Positions 32,756-44,429 are shown, counted from the first letter of the stretch. The stretch: DNA of 64,000 bases from Turritopsis dohrnii (GCA_027922465.2 BQMF02000646.1:62001-126000), one strand, 5' to 3'. Notes: generated from the sequence alone by a model not told the origin. A program made the numbers and translations.

Positions 32756-33549
32756 GGCTGTTGCGAAATGTCGGCAGGATTTTATTTTTTGAGTCATCGC
32801 TATGTTTGCTAACTTAAGTATAAATGTTTGTCGGAAGAACGTGTTTTTACAGATTTACAGATTTTACAGATCCGGCAAGTTGTTTTTTTCCCACAAAAAA
32901 ATGGATTTTGTATAAAAAAAAATTACAGTAGATAATAAGAGTCACAAGTTACCAAAAGTTAGGATATGAAAAGTTATGTTATGAATTTATGACTCACCTT
33001 AGCCGAAAATGTCACTACGATAAAGAACGCTTTTATTGAAAAGGTGTGTATATTTCTATAGAAATGCACTCTTTCGCAGTGAGTTTTCATAGGAAAACCA
33101 ATAGCACGGTCGTGTATAGTGTGTCTCTAAAAAAGGTATTATCAAGCTTTGAATTTGAATAACTTTTTATCTGTTGTTGTAATAAACTTGATTTTTATAT
33201 CACTCGATAGGAAATTTTCTAAATGTTTCAAAAACTAAAGTTTTGGAAGGTGGAAAAAATCAGGAAAGAAGAAAAAGTAATTTTTATCAACAGTTCCGAA
33301 CCGTGTGATCACACTATTAACTTTATAAAGGTCCATTAAGACCTTACTTATATCATAATTACATACCAACATTATTTACAATCATAAGAACTAGTGCTTC
33401 CTGGTAAGAATTTGTCTCTAGAGTGCCAAGTCATTGGAAATATTAGACATCGATCTATGTAGCATTCGCGGAAAGAGTCAATTGATATCAGAAGGCATTG
33501 CCTATAATCCTGGAAACTGGAGACATCTTCAGAAAGCCATTGCTCTGCT

Positions 33550-33909
33550 TTAAAGTAAACTGTACTTATGCAGAGTTTCGGCTTGCAATAGATGTTTAAT
33601 TAACTTCGTGTATATCTTCTTACTGAATTGTTCATCGGGAAACAATTCCAAGATCTCAGCACGTTCACTCTTGCCGTAACTTTCAAGGGTAGCTGTTATA
33701 GTCCCCCTTTCGGTGTTTGTAACGTGTTTCTTGCATCTTCTCATTCTGTCTTTGAAAATCGACTTGATTATTGATTCCAAATGCTGCTTTATAAAGTTAC
33801 TGTCATTCTGGATGAGCTTCGGGAGATGAGATAACCCACATTTCATAGTTTGTGATTTCCAGCTTACAATAAGGTATTTCTCCGTTGATGCTTTACTACC
33901 CATTTCCAA
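33550..33909 (-). CDS. Unrecognised 119-codon minus-strand ORF
   Basis: Lys/Glu-rich, helical frame with segments such as KSIFKDRMRRCKKHVTN and GKSERAEILELFPDEQF. A CTTTTAG just upstream of the first ATG could be an acceptor, and a GTAAGAAG inside (after EQF) could be a donor, so it might be an internal exon. No family is recognised. It lies 2.2 kb upstream, on the same strand, of the segment at 31063-31310. Confidence 0.3.
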   Translation of the reverse strand: MEMGSKASTEKYLIVSWKSQTMKCGLSHLPKLIQNDSNFIKQHLESIIKSIFKDRMRRCKKHVTNTERGTITATLESYGKSERAEILELFPDEQFSKKIYTKLIKHLLQAETLHKYSLL

Positions 33910-34289
33910 TTTCTAAAAGAGATATTGCATGTTATGAAATTCTGATGTGTGAATATATTTCACGATTTTGTAATAGATAAAATTTCTACGGATTTTGGGT
34001 TTGATGAAGTTAGACTACGAAACATGGTAACAGAAAGTACAATGTAAAAATCTACCAATAACGGAAGACAAAAATTGACTGTTAAATGGAAAGTATAGCT
34101 GTGTTGCTTTCGCTCGTATGGTTGATTTGACAAGGGAACTGTTATTGCTTGAGTTCTTCTTTTTCTTTGTGAAAGTAACCTGTGAACATTTATTATTTAT
34201 GAGTACTTAAGTTGTTTTATTGTTAACTTGTGTTAAACCAAGCAGCACTAAATAGAAAGAAATGCTAGAAAAACAAGTGGTTTTGAGGC

Positions 34290-34440
34290 AAACAGTAGAT
34301 TATCGGACAAAACTTAGTCGGATAAAATTTTAGTCCGACAAAATATTAGTCAGACAAAATTTTAGTCACCTCCAAATATTTTAGTCACTTTTGTCCGACT
34401 AATAATTTTGTACGACTAAAATTTTGGTCCTTTTCTAAAA
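34290..34440. repeat. Short repeats of TTTTAGTC-GACAAAAT type
   Basis: Several direct and inverted copies of AAAATTTTAGTCCGACAAAA-like words sit side by side. Related words with CGTCGG occur at about 40520-40570 and 43820-43960. They could be the ends of non-autonomous elements; boundaries were not determined. Confidence 0.5.
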
Positions 34441-34495
34441 TTTCATAACTTCCTTAATTTTGCGAGACAATTAAAAAAGATGCAATACTTTATTT

Positions 34496-35250
34496 ACTTG
34501 ATAGCATAATTTTATTTTTCAATTTCAATGTCATATTCCTGATTAGTATAAAAATCTATTTTGGTTCCTGCATTGGTTTCAGGCGTTTCTTCTATTATGG
34601 TTTTCTTTTCGCTAGCACTTTCATCGGAAGTTTCTGTTATTACCGTTGCTTTTCTCTTTTCCCATGGATTCCTTATGACTTCACTGTCACTCTCATCTGA
34701 AGATTCTTGGATAAATACGTTGATTTACTCATCTGAATCCGATTCTGATTCATTGCTGCCTTTTTTTCCATCATAGTCATTATTGTGTCGACGACACGAA
34801 TTCTTTCATTTTCAAATGAGTTGTATAGCGAAGATTTTTAAAAGTCAAAGTTAAGAGTATTTCTAATCCTCCGGCGGGAATAGGAGAAGGTTCGTACTGG
34901 ATTGATTTCACGGATCCGTTAATGCTGCCATTCTCTTGGAAAGAGTTAACATGTCGAGATATTTCTCGTGGGATATGTCCAACTGCTTGAACTTGTTAAT
35001 CGACTGATGCTTTAATTGCACAGCAATAAGGATCAATCTTTTTGGATTCTTTGTTAGTTTCAATTTCCACACAAACTTTGTCACCAGTCTTTGCTGTCAA
35101 CCCATGTTGTATTCTTGTAAAAGCGGCAACCACGTGCAGCAACTGTGGTATGAAAACTGTAAACCAGTTTAAGAACTTTTGCCTTCCAGTTCTAAGTAAA
35201 GACCTTTTCAAATTCACGATGTGGAAAAAAAAACTAACAAAAGACAAACT
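34496..35250 (-). pseudogene. HIRAN-like domain protein, broken
   Basis: Read from about 35250, the frame gives HVVAAFTRIQHGL, ETNKESKKIDPYCCAIKA, a stop at 34996-34998, and then in the same frame QAVGHIPREISRHVNSF and GGLEILLTLTF. This order resembles HIRAN-type domains, which keep a VGH(I/V)PRE core. After a further frame change an acidic Ser/Asp/Glu tail follows (ESSDESDSEVIRNPWEKRK). At least one nonsense codon and one frameshift are present. HIRAN domains bind DNA ends in repair helicases; stand-alone copies occur in repeat-associated genes of invertebrates. It is divergent to the pogo remnant next door. Family assignment is tentative. Confidence 0.5.
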
Positions 35251-36310
35251 TCGAAATAGAAAATGTATGAGGCGGAAATCTGGGTCAGAATTCCCGATTT
35301 TCTCTCATCTGTAAACGTTCGCCTAATCTCGAAATCGTCTGTCGGAAACTTCGCTTAATTACGAGGTCGGTCGTGATTAAACTTTTGCGACGGAGCCTCA
35401 CATCAGCTAACCTTTCTTTCGTTCTGGGCACTAAAATCTCGAATCTGGTTCCCGAAGTTACGGATCTACTTTTTGACCCCGATGCCACCTCATGAAAATG
35501 TCTCATCGGAGTTTCGAACGTTGTAGATTTCGTTGTTATGATTGGATGCTCTCCTCCCAGGTGTTTTTTTCTCTTTTGAAAGGAGTGCGTCGCTGTTGCA
35601 CAATAACGAAAAAGAAAAAAACAAGTAATAAGTCATCAAGTAAAGCAAGTAAGATAACAATGAACAAAGAACAGTTTCTTCATTACTTTAAAAAGAAAGA
35701 CGAAAAACTGAACAAGAAGAAGAAATCATTGCCACAAAAGTAGTTTCTTCTGCAGCCAAAGAAGTTACGAATGCTGAGTGCGGTTTGTTGCATTTAAAAA
35801 GTAAGTTAAGTACGGTAGTTTCAAAGGTTCAAACCATGTCCCTAAAAAAGGCGTTGATGATAAACGTCATTTTTACCAATGCAATTGATCTACAGTGGTA
35901 AAACCAAACGCTCTTTACCCAGATATGAATTCCCAGCATTGTTTCTGTCGGATTTACCGAAAACCAAACACTGATAAGTCCCTGCAGTTTTTTGACGAAT
36001 TTATTTTTCCTTATTTTGAGAAAAAGAAAGAGGAAAATGGATTGCCTAAAGAGCAGCATTCGCTAGTCATTATGGACACATTTAAAGGGCAAGATAACGA
36101 CGTTCTGAAAGAATTTTGCTCTAAAAATAGATGCGAACTTGTGATAGTGCCTCACAACTTAATCAATAAGTTTCAACCGTTAGATTTGAGCGTTAATAAA
36201 GCAGCAAAAGCTTTTATCCAAAACCAGTACAACGATTGGTTTTCGAATCAAGTCGCGCGACAGCTAAAGATTTCCTCGAAATTATCGGACCTAAAACCAC
36301 TGCATGCCGG

Positions 36311-39300
36311 TGTAGCAGCTTATAATCACTCCCTGACAAAAAGTACTCCCCCAGTACTTACTTCCTAGTAAAAAACTACTCCCTCAGTACTTTTTTCCTA
36401 GTAAATAAGTACTCCCTTTAGGAAATAAGTACTCCCCAAAGGGATTACTATTTCCTAGGCCAAAGTAACTCCTTTTTCAAAGATGTCATTACATTGCATT
36501 GCATTGTGAAATGATTCATTCGAACTTCATTCGAACTTGATGCTTTGAAAACCCACGTTTTGGAAAGGGATTGACATTTAAAACTACGAAGATCACGGAA
36601 ACAATGGCACATCATGTTGATTTTGATGCTATCAAAAAATATTTGCGTGAAAAAACGTTTCCATGTGAGGTGGCCGGAGATAAAGGGAAAAAAGCAAACT
36701 TTCGAAAAGCATGCAAGGCATTTAGCATTGTAAACGGCCAGCTAATGTACAAAGATTCAAGACTTGTAATTTCTTCAAAGGAGACTCAACAAACGATAAT
36801 CCATGATATTCATGTTGGATTAGGGGAAGACGCTAAAGCAAAAGCAATGGCTGCTCATCGTGGAAGGGATTCAACACATCAGAAAATCGTGGCTAGATTT
36901 TTCTGGCACAATGTCAAAAGTGATGTGGAAGAGTTTATCAAGAAATGTGACCAGTGCCAAAAACATGGTAAAATAAAAAAAGTATCTTCTGAGCTCCATA
37001 GTATTCCTGTAAAAAACGAAGTTATGCAGCAAGTTGGTGTCGATGTTTGTAATCTGCCTCAAGTTGACGAATTTAACCATCTAATTGTGTGCATAGACTA
37101 TTTTACGAAATGGTCTGAAGCAAAGCCCACCAAAGACAAAACAGCTGCTACAATTGCGCAGTTTTTGTATGAAATCATTTGCCGTCATGGATGCATCAAA
37201 GTGCAAATCAATGATCAAGGAAGAGAGTTTGTCAACGAAGTGATCGAACATCTGCACAGAATGACTGGCACCGCACAACGCGTAACATCTGCGTACCATC
37301 CCCAATCCAATGGACTTTGTGAGCGGCAAAACCGAACTATCAAGGACTCATTGGTGAAGGTTCTTGATGAAAACGCCGCCGAATGGCCATATATCATCGA
37401 AGGAATTTTGTTTGCGCATAGGGTTAGCAGACACACATCGACAAAATATTCACCCTTTTTTCTTCTGTACAACCGAGAGCCAACATTACCCATCGACACT
37501 AAACATAATTTATTCCATAATGTTGATGACAGCACTGACGAACCATTCGATAAAAAAACGTTCGATGCGGTTCTTTCAAATGCAATTTCTATGAGAGAAA
37601 AAGTTCATAAACACGTAGGTGAAAACATTCAATCAGCGCAGAAGAAACAACAACATGATTACAATCGACGCCACCAAGTGCCAAACGTTGTCAAGGTTGG
37701 TCAGAAGGTGCTTCTAAAGAACCAAAAGAGGGAGGACAGAAAAGGCGGCAAATTTTCATTCAAGTGGCTCGGTCCATACACAGTTCAAGCGATATCAAAG
37801 AAGAACCTATGCTCTTTGACTAACAAGAATGGAAAGGAAATCAAAAAGAAGTACAGTATCTCTCTGTTGAAACCATACGTGGATCCAACTCCTATCGTTG
37901 TGAATGATGAAAAGCCTCCTGTTGACACAAAAATTGCTTCTTCTGCTTCAATGGACCAGCAGGTGCCTGTTCATGAAAAGATCAATTCTTCCGCTCCAGG
38001 CAACCAGCAACTTCCAAATTTATGGCCCAAACTACCAAATGAAATCATTGAAAAGATTTTGATTGACTCTGTGAAGTCCTCCGATAACGTAGTAGAAACA
38101 TATAGAGCTGTATCACGCACCTGTTTAAAATTCAAAGAGATCGTACAAAGAAAACAAGAATCACTTCTTCCTCGGTTATACATCAAATTTCAAGATCGCA
38201 TGCTTGATACATTACCTCGATGGAACGGCATGATTAAAGTGAGTGTACGGAAAGTTGTGAAAATATTTGGCCCTTTTAGTGGGGTTGCAGTTAGTTTAGC
38301 TGACATGATTAACAATAAAAAATGGAAATCCGCATGGCTTATTATTCGTCCTGAAAAGCATTCCTGGTTTACAGTCGAAAGAATCTTCTGGAAATCATCT
38401 GGAAAACCTACAGATCAAACGAAAGAAATTTCAAGAGCCAATGAGAGTCATGTCATTTTCTGGCTAAAGAATGATCTTTATAACCTCCAGATTGAAGACG
38501 AACAAATCCTTCGCTCTCCAAATTCATGGTTGAATGATCGGATCATGGACGCTGCCCAGAAGCTTATTTGTAAAGAGCTGGGAGCTGATTACCAATCTGT
38601 CTTGAACGTGCAAAAACGTGGCAATGCACCATATCGACCAGTTAGCAATGACCACATTCAGCTACTGCATGATGGCTCTAACCACTGGTTGCTCACATTT
38701 TCCTCTAATGGTAGGGTTCAGATCTGTGACAGCTTGAAGATATCCCTCACCCGATCCACAAAGAAATGTGTAGATGCGTTGTACAAGAAAATTGTTAACG
38801 AGAGTGAGAAATTGGTTATCAACTTCCTTCCCGTGCAAAAACAGCCTGATGGCTTCAATTGTGGCCCATTCGCTGTGGCCTTTGCAGCAGACATTTTGAA
38901 TGGGTCATCGCCCATGGAGGCCCATTTTGATGTTGGAAAAATGCGAGACCATCTTATCTTGTGTTTGATAAAGAAGAACTTGTCGCCATTCCCTAAAGTC
39001 AAAATTCCCTAATCAAAACTTATAATGAGACTAGCTGCCGAAAAATAACTGGCACTTCTATAACTATTATAAGCTACCTGTATGCAAGTATTAATGCTGA
39101 TAGTGTGCTGAAGACACAGGAATGTAGGATATGTCAAAATGTTTTATTTTTGTTTTTGTTATGTGCGTTTGTTTTCATTCCCCTCAGTTATTTCAAGCAC
39201 CGTCCTTTCCATTAAACAGAAAATCAGTAATCCTTTTACAGAAATTCGCATATTCATGGGACGATTTGGTGTGTAGTTTACCGAAACTGCTCAAGGGCAT

Positions 39301-39463
39301 AAAAAGGGGAGTACTTATTTCCAAGGGGAAGTACAAATTTACTAGGAAATAAGGAATCCCGAGAGTACTTATTTCTTAGGAAAAAGGTACTGGGGAGTAT
39401 TTATTTCCTAGGAAATAAGTACTGGGGAGTACTCATTGAGGGGAGTACTTTTAGGCGGTGACA
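36311..39463. mobile_element. Ginger1-like DNA transposon, complete, 3,153 bp
   Basis: Ends TGTAG... and ...TGACA fit the TGTNR termini known for Ginger1, with a CCGG 4-bp target duplication (36307-36310 and 39464-39467). Long inverted ends of about 150 bp are made of repeated words such as AAATAAGTACTCCCC and TTTCCTAG. It holds one intact gene and lacks LTRs or reverse transcriptase. It lies inside a pogo/Tigger remnant and interrupts that frame without any other loss. Confidence 0.92.
36604..39012 (+). CDS. Ginger1-like transposase: integrase + F-box-like + Ulp1
   Basis: 802 aa from ATG at 36604; a TTG further up is not a likely start. Domains: H2C2 integrase zinc finger about residues 75-125 (AAHRGRDSTHQK ... 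CDQCQK); rve integrase about 135-290 with catalytic Asp at 37042 (VGVDV), Asp at 37213 (INDQG) and Glu at 37321 (LCERQN); GPY/F-like module about 385-430 (FKWLGPYTV); F-box-like segment about 475-520 (LPNEIIEKIL...RAVSRTCLKFKEI); Ulp1/C48 protease about 640-795 with His at 38683 (NHWLL), Asp at 38728 and Cys at 38860 (NCGPF). All catalytic residues are present and no stop occurs. The integrase would move the element; the Ulp1 part should cleave SUMO-like conjugates. The F-box call is by pattern only. Confidence 0.92.
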   Translation: MAHHVDFDAIKKYLREKTFPCEVAGDKGKKANFRKACKAFSIVNGQLMYKDSRLVISSKETQQTIIHDIHVGLGEDAKAKAMAAHRGRDSTHQKIVARFFWHNVKSDVEEFIKKCDQCQKHGKIKKVSSELHSIPVKNEVMQQVGVDVCNLPQVDEFNHLIVCIDYFTKWSEAKPTKDKTAATIAQFLYEIICRHGCIKVQINDQGREFVNEVIEHLHRMTGTAQRVTSAYHPQSNGLCERQNRTIKDSLVKVLDENAAEWPYIIEGILFAHRVSRHTSTKYSPFFLLYNREPTLPIDTKHNLFHNVDDSTDEPFDKKTFDAVLSNAISMREKVHKHVGENIQSAQKKQQHDYNRRHQVPNVVKVGQKVLLKNQKREDRKGGKFSFKWLGPYTVQAISKKNLCSLTNKNGKEIKKKYSISLLKPYVDPTPIVVNDEKPPVDTKIASSASMDQQVPVHEKINSSAPGNQQLPNLWPKLPNEIIEKILIDSVKSSDNVVETYRAVSRTCLKFKEIVQRKQESLLPRLYIKFQDRMLDTLPRWNGMIKVSVRKVVKIFGPFSGVAVSLADMINNKKWKSAWLIIRPEKHSWFTVERIFWKSSGKPTDQTKEISRANESHVIFWLKNDLYNLQIEDEQILRSPNSWLNDRIMDAAQKLICKELGADYQSVLNVQKRGNAPYRPVSNDHIQLLHDGSNHWLLTFSSNGRVQICDSLKISLTRSTKKCVDALYKKIVNESEKLVINFLPVQKQPDGFNCGPFAVAFAADILNGSSPMEAHFDVGKMRDHLILCLIKKNLSPFPKVKIP

Positions 39464-39563
39464 CCGGTTGGATTGTCAATCTGTACGGCCACATGCAGGA
39501 AGAAATTAAACTTATTGAAAAAGGTTTTAATGAAGCTGGAATAAGTGAGGCTATTAAAAACTA

Positions 39564-40142
39564 GCTATAAGCTATTAAAATCTGTTTACGAAAGGGTCGA
39601 GAATCCCTTTGCGCGTAAAGAAAAAACAATGAACATCATGAAGCGTTTAAATTATTTATCAAAACTTAAAAACTTTAAAAATGATCACACATAAAACATT
39701 GTGTTGGCTATTTAGTGTTGTGTATACATAAATTTGATAGTTATAATTTTTCACTTCTAAGTTAAGGCGAAAGAAGGATTCACATCTGTAGTTTTCGTTA
39801 ATCCTTGAAACTAGCCTTTTCACGCTTTCATTTGTGAAAGTTTCCACGGAAAAAATAAGTCGGCGACATGTGACACGAACAAAACAAGAACAACTCGTGA
39901 AGTTAAACATGAAGGGTTATCACATTGTGCATACTACAAAATCATACGGTTAGTTAGAAAAACATATTTTTGGTTATTGAAATCTTTGTCGATAGTCGAT
40001 AATAATGTACAAAAACAAAAACAAATACGGTTACACACAAATGATACACGTATCATCTCTCTTTTCGAAAATAAGATAACATACTTGGGGGCGGTTCTGG
40101 GACAATCTGGGACAATGGTGAAATTGAAAAAGAAGCTTGTGC
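39564..40142. other. Downstream flank of the pogo remnant
   Basis: Presumably contains the 3' end of the old pogo/Tigger copy, but no inverted end matching a left partner could be fixed. No other feature is supported. Confidence 0.4.
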
Positions 40143-40322
40143 AGTCGAATTTCTATAATTCGAACCTCCATAATTCGAACTTTCTCTAATTCGAACGAAT
40201 TTCATGGTCCCTTCACCTATCATTTCTTTTTAAATGAACCTCCCTAATCCAAACTTTCTATAAATCGAACGTTTTTGTTATTTTGTCAGTCTCTTCGATA
40301 ATCCAATTCGAGAGGGTTTACT
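40143..40322. mobile_element. Pogo-like MITE, CAGT ends with TTCGAA modules
   Basis: Imperfect inverted ends CAGTCGAATTTCTATAATTC and CAGTAAACCCTCTCGAATT (right end, reversed) bound several ATTCGAAC modules and a GAATTTCATGGTCCC block shared with the MITE at 29040-29780. No gene. CAGT ends fit pogo/Tigger-derived MITEs. Confidence 0.6.
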
Positions 40323-40731
40323 GTATACAAATAGAATCATCCTTGAGATTATTCATGTTCTAATGACTCAACTAACGGATCACACAGCAGTGCTTTAAAA
40401 GTAGATACAAAAGTAGCAAAATAAACGCAAAAAAGAATTCCTGAAAAGTCTGGGATGAGTGAAAAAGACTTATACAACATCAAAAACACCTAGTACATGA
40501 ATGATTCTCAAACTACTTTATCGGTAAAAACTGTGTCGGTACAAATTTTCGTCGGCTAAAACTTGGTTAGATTTATGAACTATTGTAAGAAAATCTTTGA
40601 AAAAACTTCCATTTCGTTATTTGCAAGAATTTGTCTCTATGCCCAACTCATTAGACCCTGACATCTAGTATCTAGGTGCCTTGCCTGATTGGCGTGATCC
40701 CCCCAAATTAATCCACCCAAACCAACAATGA

Positions 40732-43684
40732 CGGGGCGGATCCAAGGGTGGTCAGATTGGTCGACCGACCTGGTAAAATCAAATCAAATCAAAAATTTTA
40801 AACGAGCGCAATTTAGTTCTTAGCTGTTGCACGCGCCGTGCCGATCAAATCTTCACGGGAATTAGCCTTGAGAAGTGATACGCCATGAAACACAGTCCAT
40901 ACTTATCACTCATTTTTCGATAGTCTCAGATCAATAAACGATTTTTCCGGCTGAATTAAACTTTGGAAATCGTACATAAGCGAGTAAGCTAAGGACCATG
41001 TTGCCCACTTTGAGGTTTCGAAGCCACTGCATTTTAACGCATTCCATTGGCTTAAAATCTTGAGAACAATAGATTGTTAAACAATTGACCTATTAAGCCT
41101 CGGTTAAAATTTCACTTGTAGTTTTGGATAAGTGACTTTTGACCGTGTGTTTTTGGACCGATTGGTGCTTTGTCTTCCAGACTATAGTTTTTGCAAATAG
41201 GTCAAGCTTATCGCCCTCCCTCGTGCAGTGAATTCTTAATCGAAGTAGGTTTGGAAGGTGAAACCTGCGTTTGATAGCAATGATTGTTATATATAAGCGA
41301 TTTACGAAGATTTGATAACAAAGTTGTCGGCATAGATGAGTCACAATGTTTTGATTATGTAGGATTGTGGAAATCTGGCGAACTTTGCCAGTTTAAACAA
41401 GTCTTTTTTTAATGTACAATGTGCATCGAAATTTTTACCAGTTGAGCAGAGGTTGATGGCTTAGGTAAAGGATTTGTTTAATTTGAATAGAATAATTTGA
41501 TTTTGTGTATGATGTATTTGATTTTTAATCTGTTTTGATAAAGGAATTTGTGGTTTCTTTTCATTTCTAAAATTAAAGATGGCTGGTTGTTTATTATTTC
41601 AGTTCGGATGTTCTTGTTGGTGACAATTTATTTGATGATGTGAGAATTTTATTGTGCTTGGAGTTACTTCTTAATTCATCAGACTATGCGTTACATATCC
41701 TGTTTCGAGTAAACTTTTTTTCTGAAAAGCAACAACATCAACAAGAGGTGAGATTCTTTTAGAAGTTTTCGAACTGTTCTTGACTGTTCTTTATCTGTTA
41801 ACGATCATAGCTATCCTTTTCATGAATGTATATATGTAAAGTTGTTGCATGTAAAAAGCTGTTTATTAGGCATGTTGTATTCATATTGGGTTGGTTTAAT
41901 GTTGTTAGATTGGAGACTTTCTTCAATTATAACTGAAATAATACAGGGTGTTGTACCTGACTGTCTCTCTTCTGCTCTTTCCTGCAGATGTCTATGGGAG
42001 AGTCTTTTTACTCCCAGAACTTAAACTACATCAACTGGGAAAATTAGACTGCTGTATACTCTTCATGGTATTTCACTTAAGACTAGGGGGAAACATTACA
42101 ACCTGTTCTGTTTAATTTTATTTGTTTATGTGTTTGTATCCCTAAAAACTTGTGTAATGGGATAAAATTCAAAATTCAGGTAGACGATGAAACATGTAAA
42201 CATATCGTTTCAGGCATACGACAATAAAATGTTAGGTAAAGTTTAAATAATTTTTCTGAGATCGAAAAGGTATTTTATTTCATTTCATTATATTTCCAGA
42301 GGTCATCATCAGATTAATTTTTGATCTCAGTTAGAAAAAACGTTTAAGCTTCTGGTAACATTCATTACATTAAAAACTTGTAATCCTGCTAAATTACCTT
42401 CATGTTCCAGTTTTTGTAGTAGTTCTGCTGAAAAATTTGAAGTTATTCTTTTTCATATTTCAAACCAAATATGGTTATTATTATTTCTTCAACTGACATG
42501 ACTGTTATGCTTTCAAACCAAAAAATTATATAGTTTTCCCAAAACAGATATTTTTAATATGCATGGTTTGATTTGTTTTCTTAGTTTATATAATATTCTC
42601 TATCCTTGGATGTACCTTTTTGTCTCCCTTGTGTATTGTTTGTTGTGGAAGGTTAAATTTTGTTGTTCACAGATAACTTTCATAATTAATCATAACCATT
42701 ATAATAGTTATTAATTTTTGTTAAGAATAACTCAGGTAAATAAGTAAGCATTCAATGGAGGTATCTGTGAAAGCAGTTATGGAGCATAGACTTTATTTGA
42801 GTTACTAACCTTAATGCTATATATAAGTTCAGAAGATCGATTTACCATTACCCTAGCCTTAAGATACATATTGGATATGCATCATATAAATTGATCTCAT
42901 ATTTACACATCATAAATTTTTTGCAAGGTTCCTTGGATATTTTACTTTTTTTAATTCTTATTACAAACTATCAACTTAATTCTGGCTGTAAAAGACTAGT
43001 TATGGTGTATTCATAAACTGTACATTGAAACAAATTGTACTTGATAATAGAAGAATGAGAATTAAATTTACATTGTCTAACAGTGTACCCCATTTTGGAG
43101 TTCATCTGTATGAATTGATCATGATTTTCCTTTTCATTTTATGTGAAAATATTGAAAACTGACATTTAAACGTGAGAGGCCAAATATGATTAGCATCTCT
43201 GAGGACATGACTTGTTTATTTAAGTGTGGCTATGTGTAATGTCAATGTGGTGTTATCCACAACTGGTAATTACACTATTGCATTAACCTAGTTGTGCTGA
43301 TGACGCCTGATATTGGCAGAAACAGTGCTGTTTTCCATGCCATTGTTCATTATTTCTATGAAAATATTTCCTTTTATAGGTTTGGTGGTGGAGAAATCTA
43401 ATGTTCTGCTTTCTTCATTTGCATAAAGAGGAAAATGTGAAAATGAAAATAAAACAACATCGAACCATCTATATTATTACGATTTGTAGTTTGTTTTTAT
43501 TCAAGAGAAATTGAAATTTCCACTTCGTTTTTTTACCCTCAAAATAGCACGAAATAGCGTTTTTAGACGATTCAGACCCGAAAATTTTCTTTGCCCCCCA
43601 ACCATGGTGGGGGGCGAGGTTTAGGCATTCACTATTTTATTCTGAACATTCGGACCTGGTAGAAAAAAATCCTAGATCCGCCCC
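40732..43684. mobile_element. Possible hAT-like non-autonomous element, 2.95 kb
   Basis: Short inverted ends GGGGCGGATC ... GATCCGCCCC are flanked by a 5-bp direct repeat AATGA (40727-40731 and 43685-43689). The GGCGGATC ends resemble those of the MITE at 58498. The interior is AT-rich with no recognisable transposase; short frames such as that at 41093-41344 (minus) show no known domain. The pairing of ends so far apart could be chance, so confidence is limited. Confidence 0.45.
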
Positions 43685-44420
43685 AATGAACGTAGAAGTT
43701 CAGAATCCTATTCTGAAGGAGGAAGGGGGCACTGGATAAAAAGAAGCCTCAAACGTTTTTACGGCAGTTAGGCATCTGATTTTACGTCAATAAGGTAATA
43801 GAGATGTAAAACAGAAAATTTTTGAAATGGTCGAAATGTTTCGTCGCTTAAAAAAATTGGCCGGTATAAATTTTCGGCGGCTGAAATTTTTCGTCTCTAC
43901 AAAGTTTCGTCAGGTCGCCAAAAATTCGTCGTTTTCGTCCGACAAACTTTTAACCGGTAAGGTAGTTGTGATCATTTCTAAAAGCAAACGGGTTTTCAAT
44001 TCTTTGAAGGAATTAGATTATTCTACCACTTCTGTGATCCTTCTTAATTTGAAAAGTTAATCGGGGAAAAGTGACGACTGTTTTGAGTCTCTTCAAAATT
44101 TTGAAAAAATTCAAACTTTTTAAAAAAGAAGAAAAAAAAGAACGTGTTAGACGGTGTTGGATGAAGTTTGATCGCCGTCAAACATTTCATCCAACTTTTT
44201 CGGCAAGATCAAAGAACTTCTCTATCTGAGTTCCGTGAATTTTCATGTTGGATTGGTTTGGTGATACTTTTCATCCGACATATGAAAATCCCGCGAATTT
44301 CGAACGTTGAATTTGAAACGCTTTTCGAAAACATTCGAACGTTCGAATTTTTAAATGGAATGTTTTTATTTTGATGCGTTTCAATAAAAACATTATAATT
44401 TCGGCAGAGCTGCGCAGATC
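43685..44420. other. Non-coding with CGTCGG-type repeats
   Basis: Contains tandem-like words of the kind TTTTCGTCG and AAATTTTCGGCGGC at about 43820-43960, reminiscent of 34290-34440. Nothing coding is supported. Confidence 0.4.
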
Positions 44421-44429
44421 GGATCAGTA

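Larger units (their letters stand above)
35700..39563 (+). pseudogene. Pogo/Tigger-like transposase remnant, split by Ginger
   Basis: Left part, to 36310: a coding-like stretch near 35710-35830 (KVVSSAAKEVTNAECGLL), then GKTKRSLPRYEF near 35897 and, after a frame change, LVIMDTFKGQ (catalytic Asp), IVPHNLINKFQPLDLSVNKA (last Asp) and LKPLHAG. Right part, from 39468: WIVNLYGHMQEEIKLIEKGF and a TAG at 39561-39563. The Ginger element sits between HAG and WIV, and removing it with one CCGG copy joins the parts in frame. The family is the DDE_1 superfamily (pogo/jerky). The first catalytic Asp region is missing or decayed, so it is inactive. Confidence 0.82.

Noticed and set aside
34561..34776. 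Ser/Leu-rich plus-strand ORF
   Set aside because: It is the antisense of the acidic tail of the minus-strand HIRAN-like pseudogene.
36571..38000. Gypsy LTR retrotransposon
   Set aside because: Integrase is Gypsy-like, but there is no reverse transcriptase, protease or LTR; inverted TGTNR ends and a CCGG duplication show a Ginger DNA transposon.
41093..42024. Coding remnants inside the 40732-43684 element
   Set aside because: Short frames on both strands without any transposase motif; not better than chance in AT-rich DNA.
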